From: Haemonchus contortus
Lineage: Eukaryota > Nematoda > Chromadorea > Rhabditida > Trichostrongylidae
Reading direction: 5' to 3'
DNA: 64,000 bases
NCBI GenBank assembly: GCA_000469685.2
Contig: LS997563.1
Coordinates: 679,369-743,368, forward strand
A program made the position numbers and the translations under genes. Below, piece by piece: positions 55,000-64,000 of this stretch (positions are counted from its first letter, which is position 1; every line of letters starts with the position of its first letter). The notes under the pieces are model-generated. The model had not been told where the DNA came from, ran no database searches, and saw nothing but the letters and a program-made list of their open reading frames with translations.

Positions 55000-55700
55000 G
55001 AACAGAGTAAAAAAGTTTTCAATGTGTTTTTTCGAAGCTCTTGTTACTCCACTTTATTGGTTAGCTTTCGACATATAGTGCCTTCTCAGACCTTAACTTT
55101 ACAACACATAGTTGCAAACAATCAGTTAACAATCAGTTACTTTATAGAACACATCGTATCGTATCAAAGTAACCGGAAATAGTGGGGAAGAGGGGAGTGG
55201 ACCCATTAGTGGGGAACTTGAAAGAGAAATGGGACACCGCTCTTCTCCTGAGGCGACGGAGTATGATCATTCAATCAATCTCGGGAGGTCACCCATCACT
55301 TTCTTTGCGTTGATTTCCGTCTTGACGGTATATTTCCCGTGCTTCCATGATTTTCCTTTCCAGGGGCCGTACCAAATCTCTGTGCAAAACCCTCACATCG
55401 AAAGATGGAGCGTTCTCCTTCTCATGCTTGTGTGTACGGTGCCTGGAAAAGCTGCTGTTTGGGTAGGCGGCGGGATTGGCCAACGCTCTTCTATGTTCGA
55501 CCAGGCGGATCTTTATGGGTCTTGCGGTCTCCCCCACGTACCTATCTCCACATCCTCCGCATCGAATCAAATACACGGTGCCTTGAAGCTAGCAGATCTT
55601 TTCGGATGTACAGTAGCGACAAAACTGCTCGCGACACCGTTTTTCGTAGATTCGAGAAGATGTCAGTAGATCTTTCAGTTTGGGGGGAGGTCGGAAAACA
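55000..55700 (-). pseudogene. Penelope GIY-YIG nuclease fragment and 3' region
   Basis: The minus-strand frame at 55289-55576 reads VYLIRCGGCGDRYVGETARP then IKIRLVEHRRA, a GIY-YIG nuclease of the Penelope type, preceded (after a stop) by CREQFCRYCTSEK with zinc-ligand-like Cys. It is a different family from the element at 38.6-41.9 kb. The RT is missing: the upstream side joins an RTE piece at ~55700. The 3' side contains a hammerhead-like relic at 55064-55089. Confidence 0.8.
55064..55089 (-). ncRNA. Hammerhead-like core relic (second Penelope)
   Basis: The minus strand reads CTGAGAAGGCACTATATGTC then GAAAGC. This resembles a hammerhead core: a CUGANGA-like box (one key base differs), a stem II GGCA-CTATA-TGTC, then GAAA. 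It is positioned 3' of a Penelope nuclease, where such ribozymes are known. The base change makes activity doubtful. Confidence 0.35.
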
Positions 55701-56512
55701 AAACACCAGGTGACTCCCATGTCCATCGCAGATGAAACGGCTTCTGAAACTGCAAGTTATCATGGATAGTGTGGGTCGACATGGTAGACTTGGACAGCCT
55801 TTCACCCTGCTTATTCCATTCCATTCCGTAAGCCCCGATGTAGTGCTTTTCAGTCTTGCTTCTGTGGCATTGAAATCACCGACGATGACCTTGAAGAGAG
55901 TATGGTTTTTTCTGTAGAGCTTCTGCAGATCCATATAGAACGCCTCCAGCTCTTCTTCGTCGTAGCTCGATGTTGGCGCGTAAACAACGAAGTTTGTTAC
56001 AGCGGGGTTGAGCCACATCTTCTCAATCGCAAACGTCCGATTCGGGTTGTCAAGCTTTCGTACGAATCGATGTTCATGGCCAAGTGCGTGTTGACGAGGA
56101 CAGCTACACCGCTGGCGCCTCTGCTGTCGCACGTTCCGAGGGACAGTTCTCCTCTAGTTTCAAAGATGGCATGCAACGGGCGGTGCCTCCTCGTCTCGGT
56201 CAGTCCGATGACGACGTACCTGATCTTCCTGGCTTGCATCATCAGATCTTCGATGCACGCTTCTGATGCAAGCGTTCGTGCACTGAAAGTACAGATCGCC
56301 GTCTTAGTCCTTCTCCATTCAGGTGGCCTGTCGTGGCCCTGAGGTTTTGGCAGCCACTGCCGAGTGGTATTGGCCCCCAACGCCGCCGTATCGGGAACTC
56401 CCTCAGTTTGGGGAGTGAGGTTCATTTTCATTACTGTTTTTGACGTATGGATATCCACGTGTAGCTTGTCACGCTCTAACACGTAGGGGCCCACTCTTAG
56501 CCGTGTGGACAT
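55700..56512 (-). pseudogene. RTE AP-endonuclease, N-terminal part, fused to a Penelope fragment
   Basis: Minus-strand frames (55997-56512, then 55542-56132) give the start of an RTE open frame. TAICTFSARTLASEACIEDL contains the N-terminal catalytic Asn equivalent as Ser in this copy. VVIGLTETRRHRP contains the catalytic Glu. RGASGVAVLVNTHLAMNIDS, YAPTSSYDEEELEAFY and FKVIVGDFNAT carry the D-x-N motif. The remainder of the endonuclease is lost at ~55705, where Penelope sequence takes over on the same strand. A frameshift lies at ~56000. Confidence 0.85.
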
Positions 56513-57262
56513 GTGGACGTATCGTTAAGTTATATTGCATATTTTTCCATAGTACAAATAAATTGAAAAAGGTAATGAAAGCCCCAATCAAAGTTTCCAT
56601 CAAACAGTAGAAAAACGCTGGCGAGAGCTTTCGGACCATACAAGCCGCCATCTGATTGTAAAGGCAAAAGCATGTGGCAGGGCAAATGGTTGCCTCCCTC
56701 TTGGTAGGCTGATATTTCCCCAAGCGATTCCTTGTCCTTAGCCTTGAACGCAGTGATTTAGACGTAATTTACCGGGGCTTGTGTGTGCAACTTAACGCGT
56801 GAAGAACAAGTTCAACCGCGACCTCAGGCGAACGGATAAGGGGGACTCAAGCAAGGGGAGCAAGGTCTTTCCTCCAATTCCTCAACAACTACCTAACCAC
56901 AACTCCGAACGCGAAGCGGCAAACTTGTAAATATAAAGCCTCGCATAACTGGAATTTACCGGGACTTTGCATTGGAGCACATGATGAAATGCTAAACAAT
57001 TTTCAAAACCCGGTTTTTTTTTCATAAACGGACATGCCCACACGCCGTGTTCAGGTGGTACACCAGCGGGGGGGGGGGAACTGACCAGTAGTGTTGTAAA
57101 TCTGAAGTCTATAGTTTCGGCGCAAAACGAACTTATTATTCCACATAACTTATGGTGAAGGTAAATCGTATGTACGGTTCGTGTTATTCACCAACAGCAA
57201 GATTGTGTGAAGCCACATTTTGCTTACCTCTTAACGGTTGAGTTAACAATTTTGGTTTTAAG
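56513..57262. other. Non-repetitive stretch, no gene recognised
   Basis: No gene identified. A 9-G run lies at 57070. It directly precedes the putative membrane-segment exon and could be intron or upstream sequence. An 84-codon minus frame (56469-56723) begins near the RTE 5' end and is not supported. Confidence 0.4.
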
Positions 57263-57387
57263 GAAGAACAACGACCACTGTTTACAATCACGGTACTTGT
57301 GTCGGGAGTGGTCGGTGGTTTGGCTGTCGTCATTGCTGTTGTCTATCTGTATCGTTTCTGTTTGAAGAAGCGACCACCGGTCACCAC
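57263..57387 (+). CDS. Possible host exon encoding a transmembrane segment
   Basis: A 125-nt open segment between a TTTTGGTTTTAAG acceptor and a perfect GTAAGT donor (57388). It encodes EEQRPLFTITVLVSGVVGGL then AVVIAVVYLYRFCLKKRPPV. This is a ~23-residue hydrophobic helix with small residues, followed by a basic KKRPP stop-transfer sequence, typical of a single-pass type I membrane protein (outside N-terminal, cytosolic C-terminal). The acceptor ends AAG instead of the commoner CAG. It may belong with the exon at 50279-50425. The family is not recognised. Confidence 0.5.
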
Positions 57388-58009
57388 GTAAGTCGTGAGC
57401 CATGTTATCAGTGTTCCCAATTTTATATTTGTGCATTAAATGATAAAAATTGAACAGGTCTTGAACGTTATCCATAGGACTCAATGATTGAAGAGTTACT
57501 GACTGCAGACTTATATCGGTGTGATTTTTTAGTGAGCTTGTGAGAGGATTCAGATACCGCTCGACTGATAAAGTGAGGTTTTGATCAGGTTCCCGTCATG
57601 CTAATGCACTGACCAAACATGTTTACAATGTATCGCGATACCAGTCAGATCGCCCGGCTGACGCCGGGTCTCCTTGTTGAGCTGGTCCACTGCCCCACAT
57701 CCAGCATTTGAGATTCATTTCTCCCGAAGTTTTCCACCATACACACAACATGGCCTTTCCTTGAATATATGGTTCAGAAGTCGCTTGCAGCCATTCACCA
57801 GCTCCCAGACATAGCTTTTTTCTTACTGCGTCATCGAAGAATATACTCACTACTCATCTGACGTAAGGATAAAGGAGGACAGTCTACCGCTTCTCTGTTG
57901 GCAGAGCAGATTTCCGGCCGCAGCAACGCATGCAGCCTTCTTTGCATCGCTCAGTTGATGAAGAACCCTTTCAGGGCTTACCGTTCGCATGTAAATTCGT
58001 TTTGAGTCC

Positions 58010-58069
58010 GATCCTCTCCTAACTACACGCGAAGCTCTGTGCAACTTCGTGTGTAACTAGGAGAGGATC
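58010..58069. repeat. Hairpin with ~25-bp arms
   Basis: GATCCTCTCCTAACTACACG ... CGAAG pairs with CTTCG ... TGTAACTAGGAGAGGATC around a ~9-nt loop, with few mismatches. Probably a small foldback; no RNA family recognised. Confidence 0.75.
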
Positions 58070-58328
58070 CAACTCTTCTTCCTCAAGTTTGTCATCTCCA
58101 TTTTAAAAGCGCTGAAGCCATCGCTGACACTGTCTCAAAAATGGCACACTGCTGATGATGGGATGCTACGGCTGACTTGATTAAAGTCCCTTATGCAGAC
58201 GCGCAAATGATACCTTTGATCAACCATCTTCGGGCAGAAATTTCGGCCTGGAATACAATCGCCCAGCGGGCTCCACGATTTTGTACCATGCATTCGAAGC
58301 AGAGGTCCTTCAAAAAAGTATTTACTCC

Positions 58329-58378
58329 TCGTTGAGAGGCTGCAGTTTGGCTTGGATCTGCAGCCTCTCAACGAGGCT
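58329..58378. repeat. Hairpin with 19-bp perfect arms
   Basis: CCTCGTTGAGAGGCTGCAG and CTGCAGCCTCTCAACGAGG flank a 12-nt loop. It lies 60 bp before the Helitron 5' end at 58439. The origin is unknown; it may be a small foldback element or a repair scar. Confidence 0.8.
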
Positions 58379-58438
58379 GCAATTCCAAGTTCTATGACTC
58401 AGGAGGAAGCCACATTTCAATCTAGCCAACCTTATACA

Positions 58439-59930
58439 TCCTACTTTATATAATTCGCTAAGTGTGTCTGTTGGTGTGTCGGTGTGTGTGTGTGTGTGTG
58501 TTTGTGTGTGTGTCGGTGTGTGTGTTTGACCGGAAATTCATAACTCCTGTCTCCGTTCATAACGAGGGAGGCGTGCACATTGAAAATTTTAGGTCGCTAT
58601 TTCATAACTCCTGTCTCCGTGGACCTAGAGCGTTTAAATTTGGTAGGAGTAAGGGGGACAGGGTGGGAACACCTATGGTAAGTGTCAGGACCGGACTCCG
58701 TTCATAGGGAGCGCAGCGAGCGCGTTAGAAACTTTGGGCCGCAAATTCATAACTCCTGTCCCCGTGAACCTAGAGCTTTCAAACTTGGTAGGAGCACAGG
58801 CGACAGGACGGGAACACATATGGTGAGTGGCAGGACCGGAATCCATGCACAGGGGGGGGGAGTGCGCCGCAATAGTCAATTTGGCCCTAGGGCGTTCAAA
58901 CTTGGCAGGAGTACAGGCGGCAGGATGCGAACATTTATCGTAGGTGGGAGGACTGGACTCAGCTATAGAAGGCGAAGGTTTGCGCCAAAATTTTCAGTTT
59001 GCCTCTGGGGCGTTCAAGCTTGGTAGGAGGCAGTATAGGAACACTTATGGTGAGTAGTAGGACTACGCCCCCAAGGAACAGGATTTCGCGAAATAAATGA
59101 GTGGAAATCCATGACTCCTGATCCCGTGGACTTGGAGAGCAATCAATAGGAGGGGGCAGGATGGGAACACTGGCAATAGAAGAGGCCTTAGAGAAGAAGA
59201 TCCACACACCAATAACCTCCTAGCGCCTTTGTTATTTACGATCTATCTTTGACTTTTTGATATGTTTCATTCGAGAAGAAGGGTAAGTGGTGTGATTATG
59301 AGGAGATGAGTTTGGTTCACTTCTTGTTACTAGATTACGACCGCTACCCAGCAGAGTTTGCGATTAGGTGAAAAATCACGGTTTCTCTTTGCTTTGATAT
59401 CGTTCCTAACAAAATTTATCCGACCGCTAATAATATTGGATTCACAGTTAATGATGTATCCGTAGAGAAAGGGAGGTAATCTTTGAAGGCATCTGATAGC
59501 CTATACTCTCGCTTAGCGAAAAGGCGAAATAACATAATAAAAAGGGGGGATTTCATTAATTCGATATTTTTCGGGCAAAGTCCCTTTGTCCCAAGAAGGA
59601 GAAGAGCCCTTGATGATGGCATTGAGGAACATTGGTGGTAGCTAACATAGTAGCCTCAGCCGCAATGAAGTCTCTGAATACTTTGTTCTCCGAATAATCG
59701 CCTTTGTGATATTAAACGATTTTCTTTCGGATACAGCGAGGTTGGCTTACAGAAAAAATCGCTCCCAATTTGGAGCTAATACTGAGGGTGTAGAACTTCC
59801 AAAGCAAAAGGAGAATCCGACGTGTTATTTACTCCTAGCAAATTCCTCACAGGAAGAAGGAGCGCCCGGCGTAGCCGGGCGAACCCATAAGAAGGAGGGA
59901 AGCCCGGCATTAGCCGGGCGGCCCGACTGG
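58439..59930 (+). mobile_element. Helitron, 1,492 bp, near-identical to 51246-52662
   Basis: TCCTACTTTATATAATTCGC after A (58438); a TG tract (58470-58525); TTTGACCGGAAATTCATAAC; 118-bp-type units including a short extra duplication at 58550-58620; the same unique block; two GCCCGGC hairpins; GGCCCGACTGG (ends 59930), then T. It lacks the nine extra bases (ACAATGAGG) near 52510 in the partner. No Rep/helicase. A Tc1/mariner begins 12 bp downstream. Confidence 0.95.
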
Positions 59931-59942
59931 TACATATATATA

Positions 59943-61205
59943 CAGGGTGTCCCAAAATTGTTGGCGTCAAAATTCAGGAATTTTTAAAGTAGAAGTAGTA
60001 TATCAAATTCACATAACCTGTTTTTAGTTAGTTGCACAAGGTTTCCTTGCAATATGCATGGCTACTGATGTGGAACTCCCAATATCTCTCAGATGGAGGA
60101 GGCTCATTCAATGCCACTTGCAATCATTGACACGCGAGAGGTGGAAGGGCATTATGTAATTCCTTGGGATTTTTGTAACAACCGTATAGGAGGCTATTAA
60201 GCGATACAGAAAAAAACTTGTATCAGGGGCAAACCAGGAAAGGTAGAATGGAAGAATGTTTCTGAAGATAGTGCTATTAAAATAGTCCGTCTGCCAATCG
60301 GTCGGGATTCTGGGTGAGCCATCAAAAGGAAGTCAACGGGCACGGATTACAGGAGTTATCGCGATGGAAGTATGTCTTGCAGGAGCTTCACTGCCGTTCC
60401 TATCGTACGCAAAAAATTGCTTCAATTACGATCTCAACCGATATCGGTGGGCCAAAAATGCAGAAAGTCAAAAGTGATGACACGCAACCCTTCGTCGTTT
60501 TTTCTGGTCAAGAAGTTTTCAAGATGAAGACATTCCTCAACAACCAAAACGTTCGCGTTCTGGAAAGAAACGCCTAGCGTGAAATATCTCACAAAATGGT
60601 TGCTATCAGAATAGTAAAATGATGTTTTTCGAGGAAATTACTGGCAAGGGTGAGCCGTTCATGGTTTCTTCAGCGCAGGCATGAAAATTGACCAAGACCA
60701 GTACTCAAACGGCGTGCTGATGGTAGTAAATGAAACACTGATCTGACTACGTTTTCTGAAACATCTCGTAGTCCTTCCAGCAGGATGGTTCTCCAGCCTA
60801 CAGAGACAAGCTTGCCCGCGAGTGGTGCCGACGACAGCTGCCCGACTCATTGGTGAAGAAGGATGGTCATCCCATTTTCCAGAACTTGACTCACTTGACC
60901 CCACGACTGGTCGCTGCTCAGAAGAGGACCTGTCGAGTTTGCATTCCCAATTTGGAGTCCTAGGATGCAAAGGCTGAAGAATGGCTGGGAAGAAATGGAG
61001 GAGGATACCTGCGTGCCACATGCGATCAGGTCGAGACAAACTTTGGGCCTCTATCCGCGCTCATAGGGGATATTTTTAAAGGCGACTGTAGTATGTTGTA
61101 GCACATAGTGTTGGCTAACGTGCATAGAGATTCCATGTTCTTTCGCAGCTGAGAAGTTTGGGGTATATTGCTATAAATCGGCGCCAATAATTTTGGGACA
61201 CCCTG
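59943..61205 (+). mobile_element. Tc1/mariner-family transposon (1,263 bp), decayed
   Basis: TIRs CAGGGTGTCCCAAAATT at 59943 and its complement ending 61205, with TA on each side (59941-59942; 61206-61207) in a TATATA context. The length is that of a full element. The internal transposase is broken. Outside the right end, a TATATATA tract continues. Confidence 0.9.
60780..61070 (+). pseudogene. Tc1/mariner transposase C-terminal remnant
   Basis: A plus frame reads FQQDGSPAYRDKLAREWCRR (the FQQDGAPAH-type block with the second catalytic Asp). Further on come CRVCIPNLES (weak) and, after a stop, EEW...GGYLRATCDQVETNF, the conserved end of IS630/mariner-type transposases of the D37D group. The SPDLNPLD-type block is eroded. 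N-terminal parts in 60200-60700 are hardly recognisable. Inactive. Confidence 0.75.
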
Positions 61206-61236
61206 TATATATATATATATATATGCTTTGCCGTGT

Positions 61237-61299
61237 AGGTTTGTTGTAATGGAACCGTGTATTTGGTCGTCCAAACGAACGGTTCCATCGTAACAAACC
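61237..61299. repeat. Hairpin with 22-bp arms beside the transposon
   Basis: AGGTTTGTTGTAATGGAACC and its complement (GGTTCCATCGTAACAAACCT) flank a ~19-nt centre with one mismatch in the arms. It lies ~30 bp from the right end of the Tc1/mariner element. Unknown origin. Confidence 0.75.
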
Positions 61300-61349
61300 T
61301 GTAACTTCGTCCACAAATTTGTAGAAATCGGCTCACTCTTTACTCCCTT

Positions 61350-62159
61350 TGAAATGAATAATATTTTCCTACACCGAGTTTGACACAGGACTAACAGGGC
61401 AATGCAGATGGTATGCAGTGCGAGTCGGTGTTTCCGTCTTTGATTGGAAGCCTCAGTCGTTTGCATTCGTTCTTCCAAATAAACGAACGTTAAAGATGCA
61501 ACTGTAAGACAACAAATCCTAGGCGGTACTCTTAAAGGTTTCGAGTAACGATAACGCCATTGCCAAGTGTCATTGTCAATGAGAATTACAGATTCCTGGC
61601 GGTCGATCAAATTTTGTTGCAAATGATAGCCAACAAGGAGGATATCTCGTTGAGTCACAAACCTCGCTGGGTAATGGTCGTAATCTGATAGCGAAAAGTT
61701 CAAATCAAATCAAAGTTCTTGTCTGCTTATCGTAGTGCCGCTGATGGGTCCTTATCACTGCACTTAACACCAACATTTGTCACCCTACTCTAGGATTCCG
61801 TCTTATCGAATGAAACATACTGAGCGGTCAAAGCAGCATCATAAATACCAAAGGCTTAGGATTTTGATTTATAGGTGGCCCGTGCTCTTTTAGGCTCCTT
61901 ATCTTCTCTTATCAGATATTACCGGTTCCTTCCACCGAGTACCCACGATCCCGTCGTATTCTACGTCACTTGCTAAAATGCTGAGGTTCCATTGTGAATA
62001 CAAAGTGCTATAATCCTACCAAGGTGAACCCTTCAGGTCCACGGTAACAGGAGTTATTAATTTCCCTCGGTCGCTCGCTCGCCAATCGTGGACAATGAAA
62101 GCAGCTTGAGCCCGTAACCCTCATGGCAGGTAGCAGGTCCAGGCTTTTTATAAAGAATA
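61350..62159 (-). mobile_element. Minus-oriented Helitron remnant
   Basis: GACACAGGACTAACAGGGCA (near 61381), CTGGGTAATGGTCGTAATC (61667) and GAATGAAACATACTGAGCGG (61808) match the 14.2-16.4 kb Helitron in the same orientation. The sequence ends in repeat units near 62030-62080. Termini are missing. TGAAAGCAGC at 62096 matches the end of the palindromic MITE family and might be an excision scar. Confidence 0.5.
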
Positions 62160-62442
62160 TCTTACAATGTATAATTCGCTGTGTGTCCGTTGGTTTGTCG
62201 GTGTTTGTATGCTTGTGTGGGTGTCGGCATGTGTGTGTGTGTGTTTTGACCGGGAATGCATAACTCCTGTTCCCGTGGACCTAGAAAGCTCGAATTCGGA
62301 GGAGGCAGGATTGGAGCACTCATGGCAGGTAGCAGGGGCAGACTCCTACTACAGGGGTGAAGCGTGCGCGATGCAAATTTTCAATCGCAAATTTATAACT
62401 CCTGATCTCGTGATCCTAGAGCCTTCAAACTTAGTAGGACTA
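62160..62442 (+). mobile_element. Helitron 5' part, cut by the foldback element
   Basis: TCTTACAATGTATAATTCGC after A (62159), then a TG-rich tract, TTTTGACCGGGAATGCATAA and two 118-bp-type units. The second unit is interrupted at 62442 by the foldback element (TA target 62441-62442). The rest would lie outside the window. Confidence 0.75.
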
Positions 62443-64000
62443 CAGTACTCGCCGTAAGAACTCAAAAATTTGCGATAATACCGCGAGTTCGCGTCTTTTT
62501 CGTCTTTTCTTTATAAATCGCTTTAAAATGAATTAATCGAGGAAAAAAGAATACCATTGAGCTCAGCTCATCGAGCTCTACAAGATGATACCCTAAAATA
62601 TCGAAAATGCTTTATTTTGGATTGCGCCATGCACTTGAGCTCTATCCAAAAAGTGATTGCATGCACATGGGGTGCACGCTTTAGTGCTTGAAGGAGCTCA
62701 TTGATCCCTGAAGATGATCTGTTTAGAATTTGCTTTGGATTGCGCCACGCACTCGATTCTACTCAGTACAATGTGAAAATGATTATTGGTTTTCATCAGT
62801 CCCCATTGTTCCTTCTTCAGTTTCAAGGCTGTAGATAAGTGCATCTGCGATTTCTGCACTTAACACTTCTTTACATTTTCCATTGAGAATATGACATCAA
62901 TTTACGGCAAAATAACAAAGTCGATTTTTTTGGCGTTTTCCAGTTTTTGGATGAATTTTTCTCCGGAACCAGAGGAGGCGGCAGCGAGGCACTTCATTGT
63001 CGTAGACTACACTTTGTATTCTGCAAGACTGTTATGGTACACCCTATCATAGATCAAAATTTCTCCCTTGGTATGTCCCCAAACTTCGAACTTCGTCAAG
63101 CCCAATTCACAAAACAATGTTTTTTCCCTTGCCGTTGGTCTTTTTGCAGCTGCGTTGTACACTGTTAGATTCCCCGTGAAAAATCCTATCGAATGATATA
63201 TAGGTCGACCCTTGACGAAAACCTCCCTACACAACCACTTTCTGCAGTAGGCTTGTCTCTGAGCAGTTTCCTGCAGGGCGTGTTTCGAAAAGCATGCGGC
63301 CGGGTACTGTAGTGGCGGGAATTTGGAAGCTTTCAAATGGTAATTATTTGGATGGGTGATTAGATCTGCTGGTGGCGGGGTACTGAAGTGGCGAGAAGGG
63401 AGGTCGGATCGATTAATGATTACTTTAGTGGGGGGTAAGATCTGCAGGTGACGGAGTACCATAGTGGCGGGAAAGTGGGGCAGTTTGAATAGGAGTTTTG
63501 AGACGGTCTGAAGAAGCGGTTTCCATCGTTCATTCATAATGTGGATGCTGTAGATAAGTGCAACTACGGCTTCTGCACGCAACACTCCTCTTTACAGGTT
63601 CCATTGACAATACGACATCAATTCATGGCAAAATAACGAAGTCGATTTTTTGGCATTTCCCCATTTTTGGAGGATTTTTCTCCGGAACCAGAGGAGGCGG
63701 CAGCGAGGCAATCCGCTATTGTAGACTACTCTTTGTCTACTTCGAGGCTGTTATGGTACACGTTGTCAAAGATCAACAGTTCTCTCTAGGTATGGCCCCA
63801 AACTTCGAACTTCATCAAGCCCAAATCATAAAGCAACGTTTTTCCCTTTCCGCTAGGGGAAGAACGATCATTAGATAGCACTTTTTACGGGGAATTCAAC
63901 AGTATACAACTTAAATGAAAAAATTCAAGCGGCAAGGGGAAAAAATACAATTTAGCAATTTGAACGTGACGATAAGCGAAGTTTGGAGCCATATCAAGAG
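62443..64000. mobile_element. Second modular foldback element, cut by the window end
   Basis: Starts CAGTACTCGCCGTAAGAACT after TA. Modules follow as in the 26.0-kb copy: A (62443-~62820), B (~62825-63195, ending near CCCCGTGAAAAATCCTATCG), D (~63210-63530, with GGGTACTGTAGTGGCGGGA units), B again (~63540-63860). Immediately afterwards B is inverted (from ~63870: TAGCACTTTTTACGGGGAA), without an inverted D. No transposase found; the right end is beyond the window. Confidence 0.8.

Larger units (their letters stand above)
57641..58438 (-). mobile_element. Helitron 3' end (minus orientation) and adjoining sequence
   Basis: CCAGTCAGATCGCCCGGCTG at 57641, preceded by A, is the complement of a Helitron 3' hairpin with CTGG. 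No family 5' terminus was found before 58438. The region contains two strong hairpins (58010-58069, 58329-58378) annotated separately. No gene recognised. Confidence 0.5.

Overview
This window looks like repeat-rich, gene-poor DNA from a nematode, probably a clade V (strongylid or hookworm-like) species. The evidence is the mix of elements: Helitrons, Tc1/mariner and Tc3-like transposons, an RTE-type non-LTR retrotransposon ending in a short GAT/GAA-rich tail, a Penelope-like element with a GIY-YIG domain, and a Ty3/gypsy element. Splice-like sites resemble nematode ones, including a possible trans-splice acceptor 2 nt before an ATG at 50279. The species call is inference. No complete host gene, rRNA, tRNA or CRISPR array was recognised, and there are no bacterial operons.

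Layout. 0-9.6 kb: two hAT-like MITEs, a decayed Tc3-like transposon (5.28-6.54 kb), and long stretches with no recognisable content. 9.66-18 kb: several non-autonomous Helitrons in minus orientation with (CA)n/(TG)n tracts and a degenerate ~118-bp repeat; one carries a 5'-truncated RTE with a perfect 15-bp target duplication (14.59-15.81 kb). 18.2-21 kb: a decayed reverse transcriptase, a palindromic MITE and MULE-like MITEs. 21.0-31.8 kb: a transposon nest. A Helitron remnant is split by a Ty3/gypsy element (LTRs at 21.45 and 31.46 kb). Its gag/pol is split by a 9-bp-TSD MITE that holds a mariner, and its RNase H by a 3.3-kb palindromic foldback element that holds a 509-bp TA-site MITE. 32-38.1 kb: more MITEs, nested Helitrons, a ~594-bp nearly pure (TG)n tract and a clean 118-bp satellite. 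38.6-41.9 kb: a Penelope-like element as an inverted (head-to-head) dimer with one 14-bp target duplication around the whole structure. 42-50 kb: MITEs, a 565-bp Helitron, a 1.2-kb TIR element with a proline-rich segment, and a few possible host ORFs or exons. 50.2-57.4 kb: two plausible host exons encoding membrane segments, separated by a 1.4-kb Helitron and by an RTE AP-endonuclease piece abutting a Penelope GIY-YIG piece. 58.4-61.2 kb: a near-identical second Helitron followed by a Tc1/mariner element. From 62.4 kb to the end: a second foldback element cut by the window edge.

Most elements are non-autonomous or inactivated. The Helitrons have canonical TC...hairpin-CTGG ends between host A and T but no Rep/helicase reading frame. 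The most unusual points are the Helitron-borne satellite next to TG tracts, the modular foldback family, the 30-residue in-frame amplification inside an RNase H domain, the Penelope inverted dimer with a hammerhead-like relic, and the RTE/Penelope junction.
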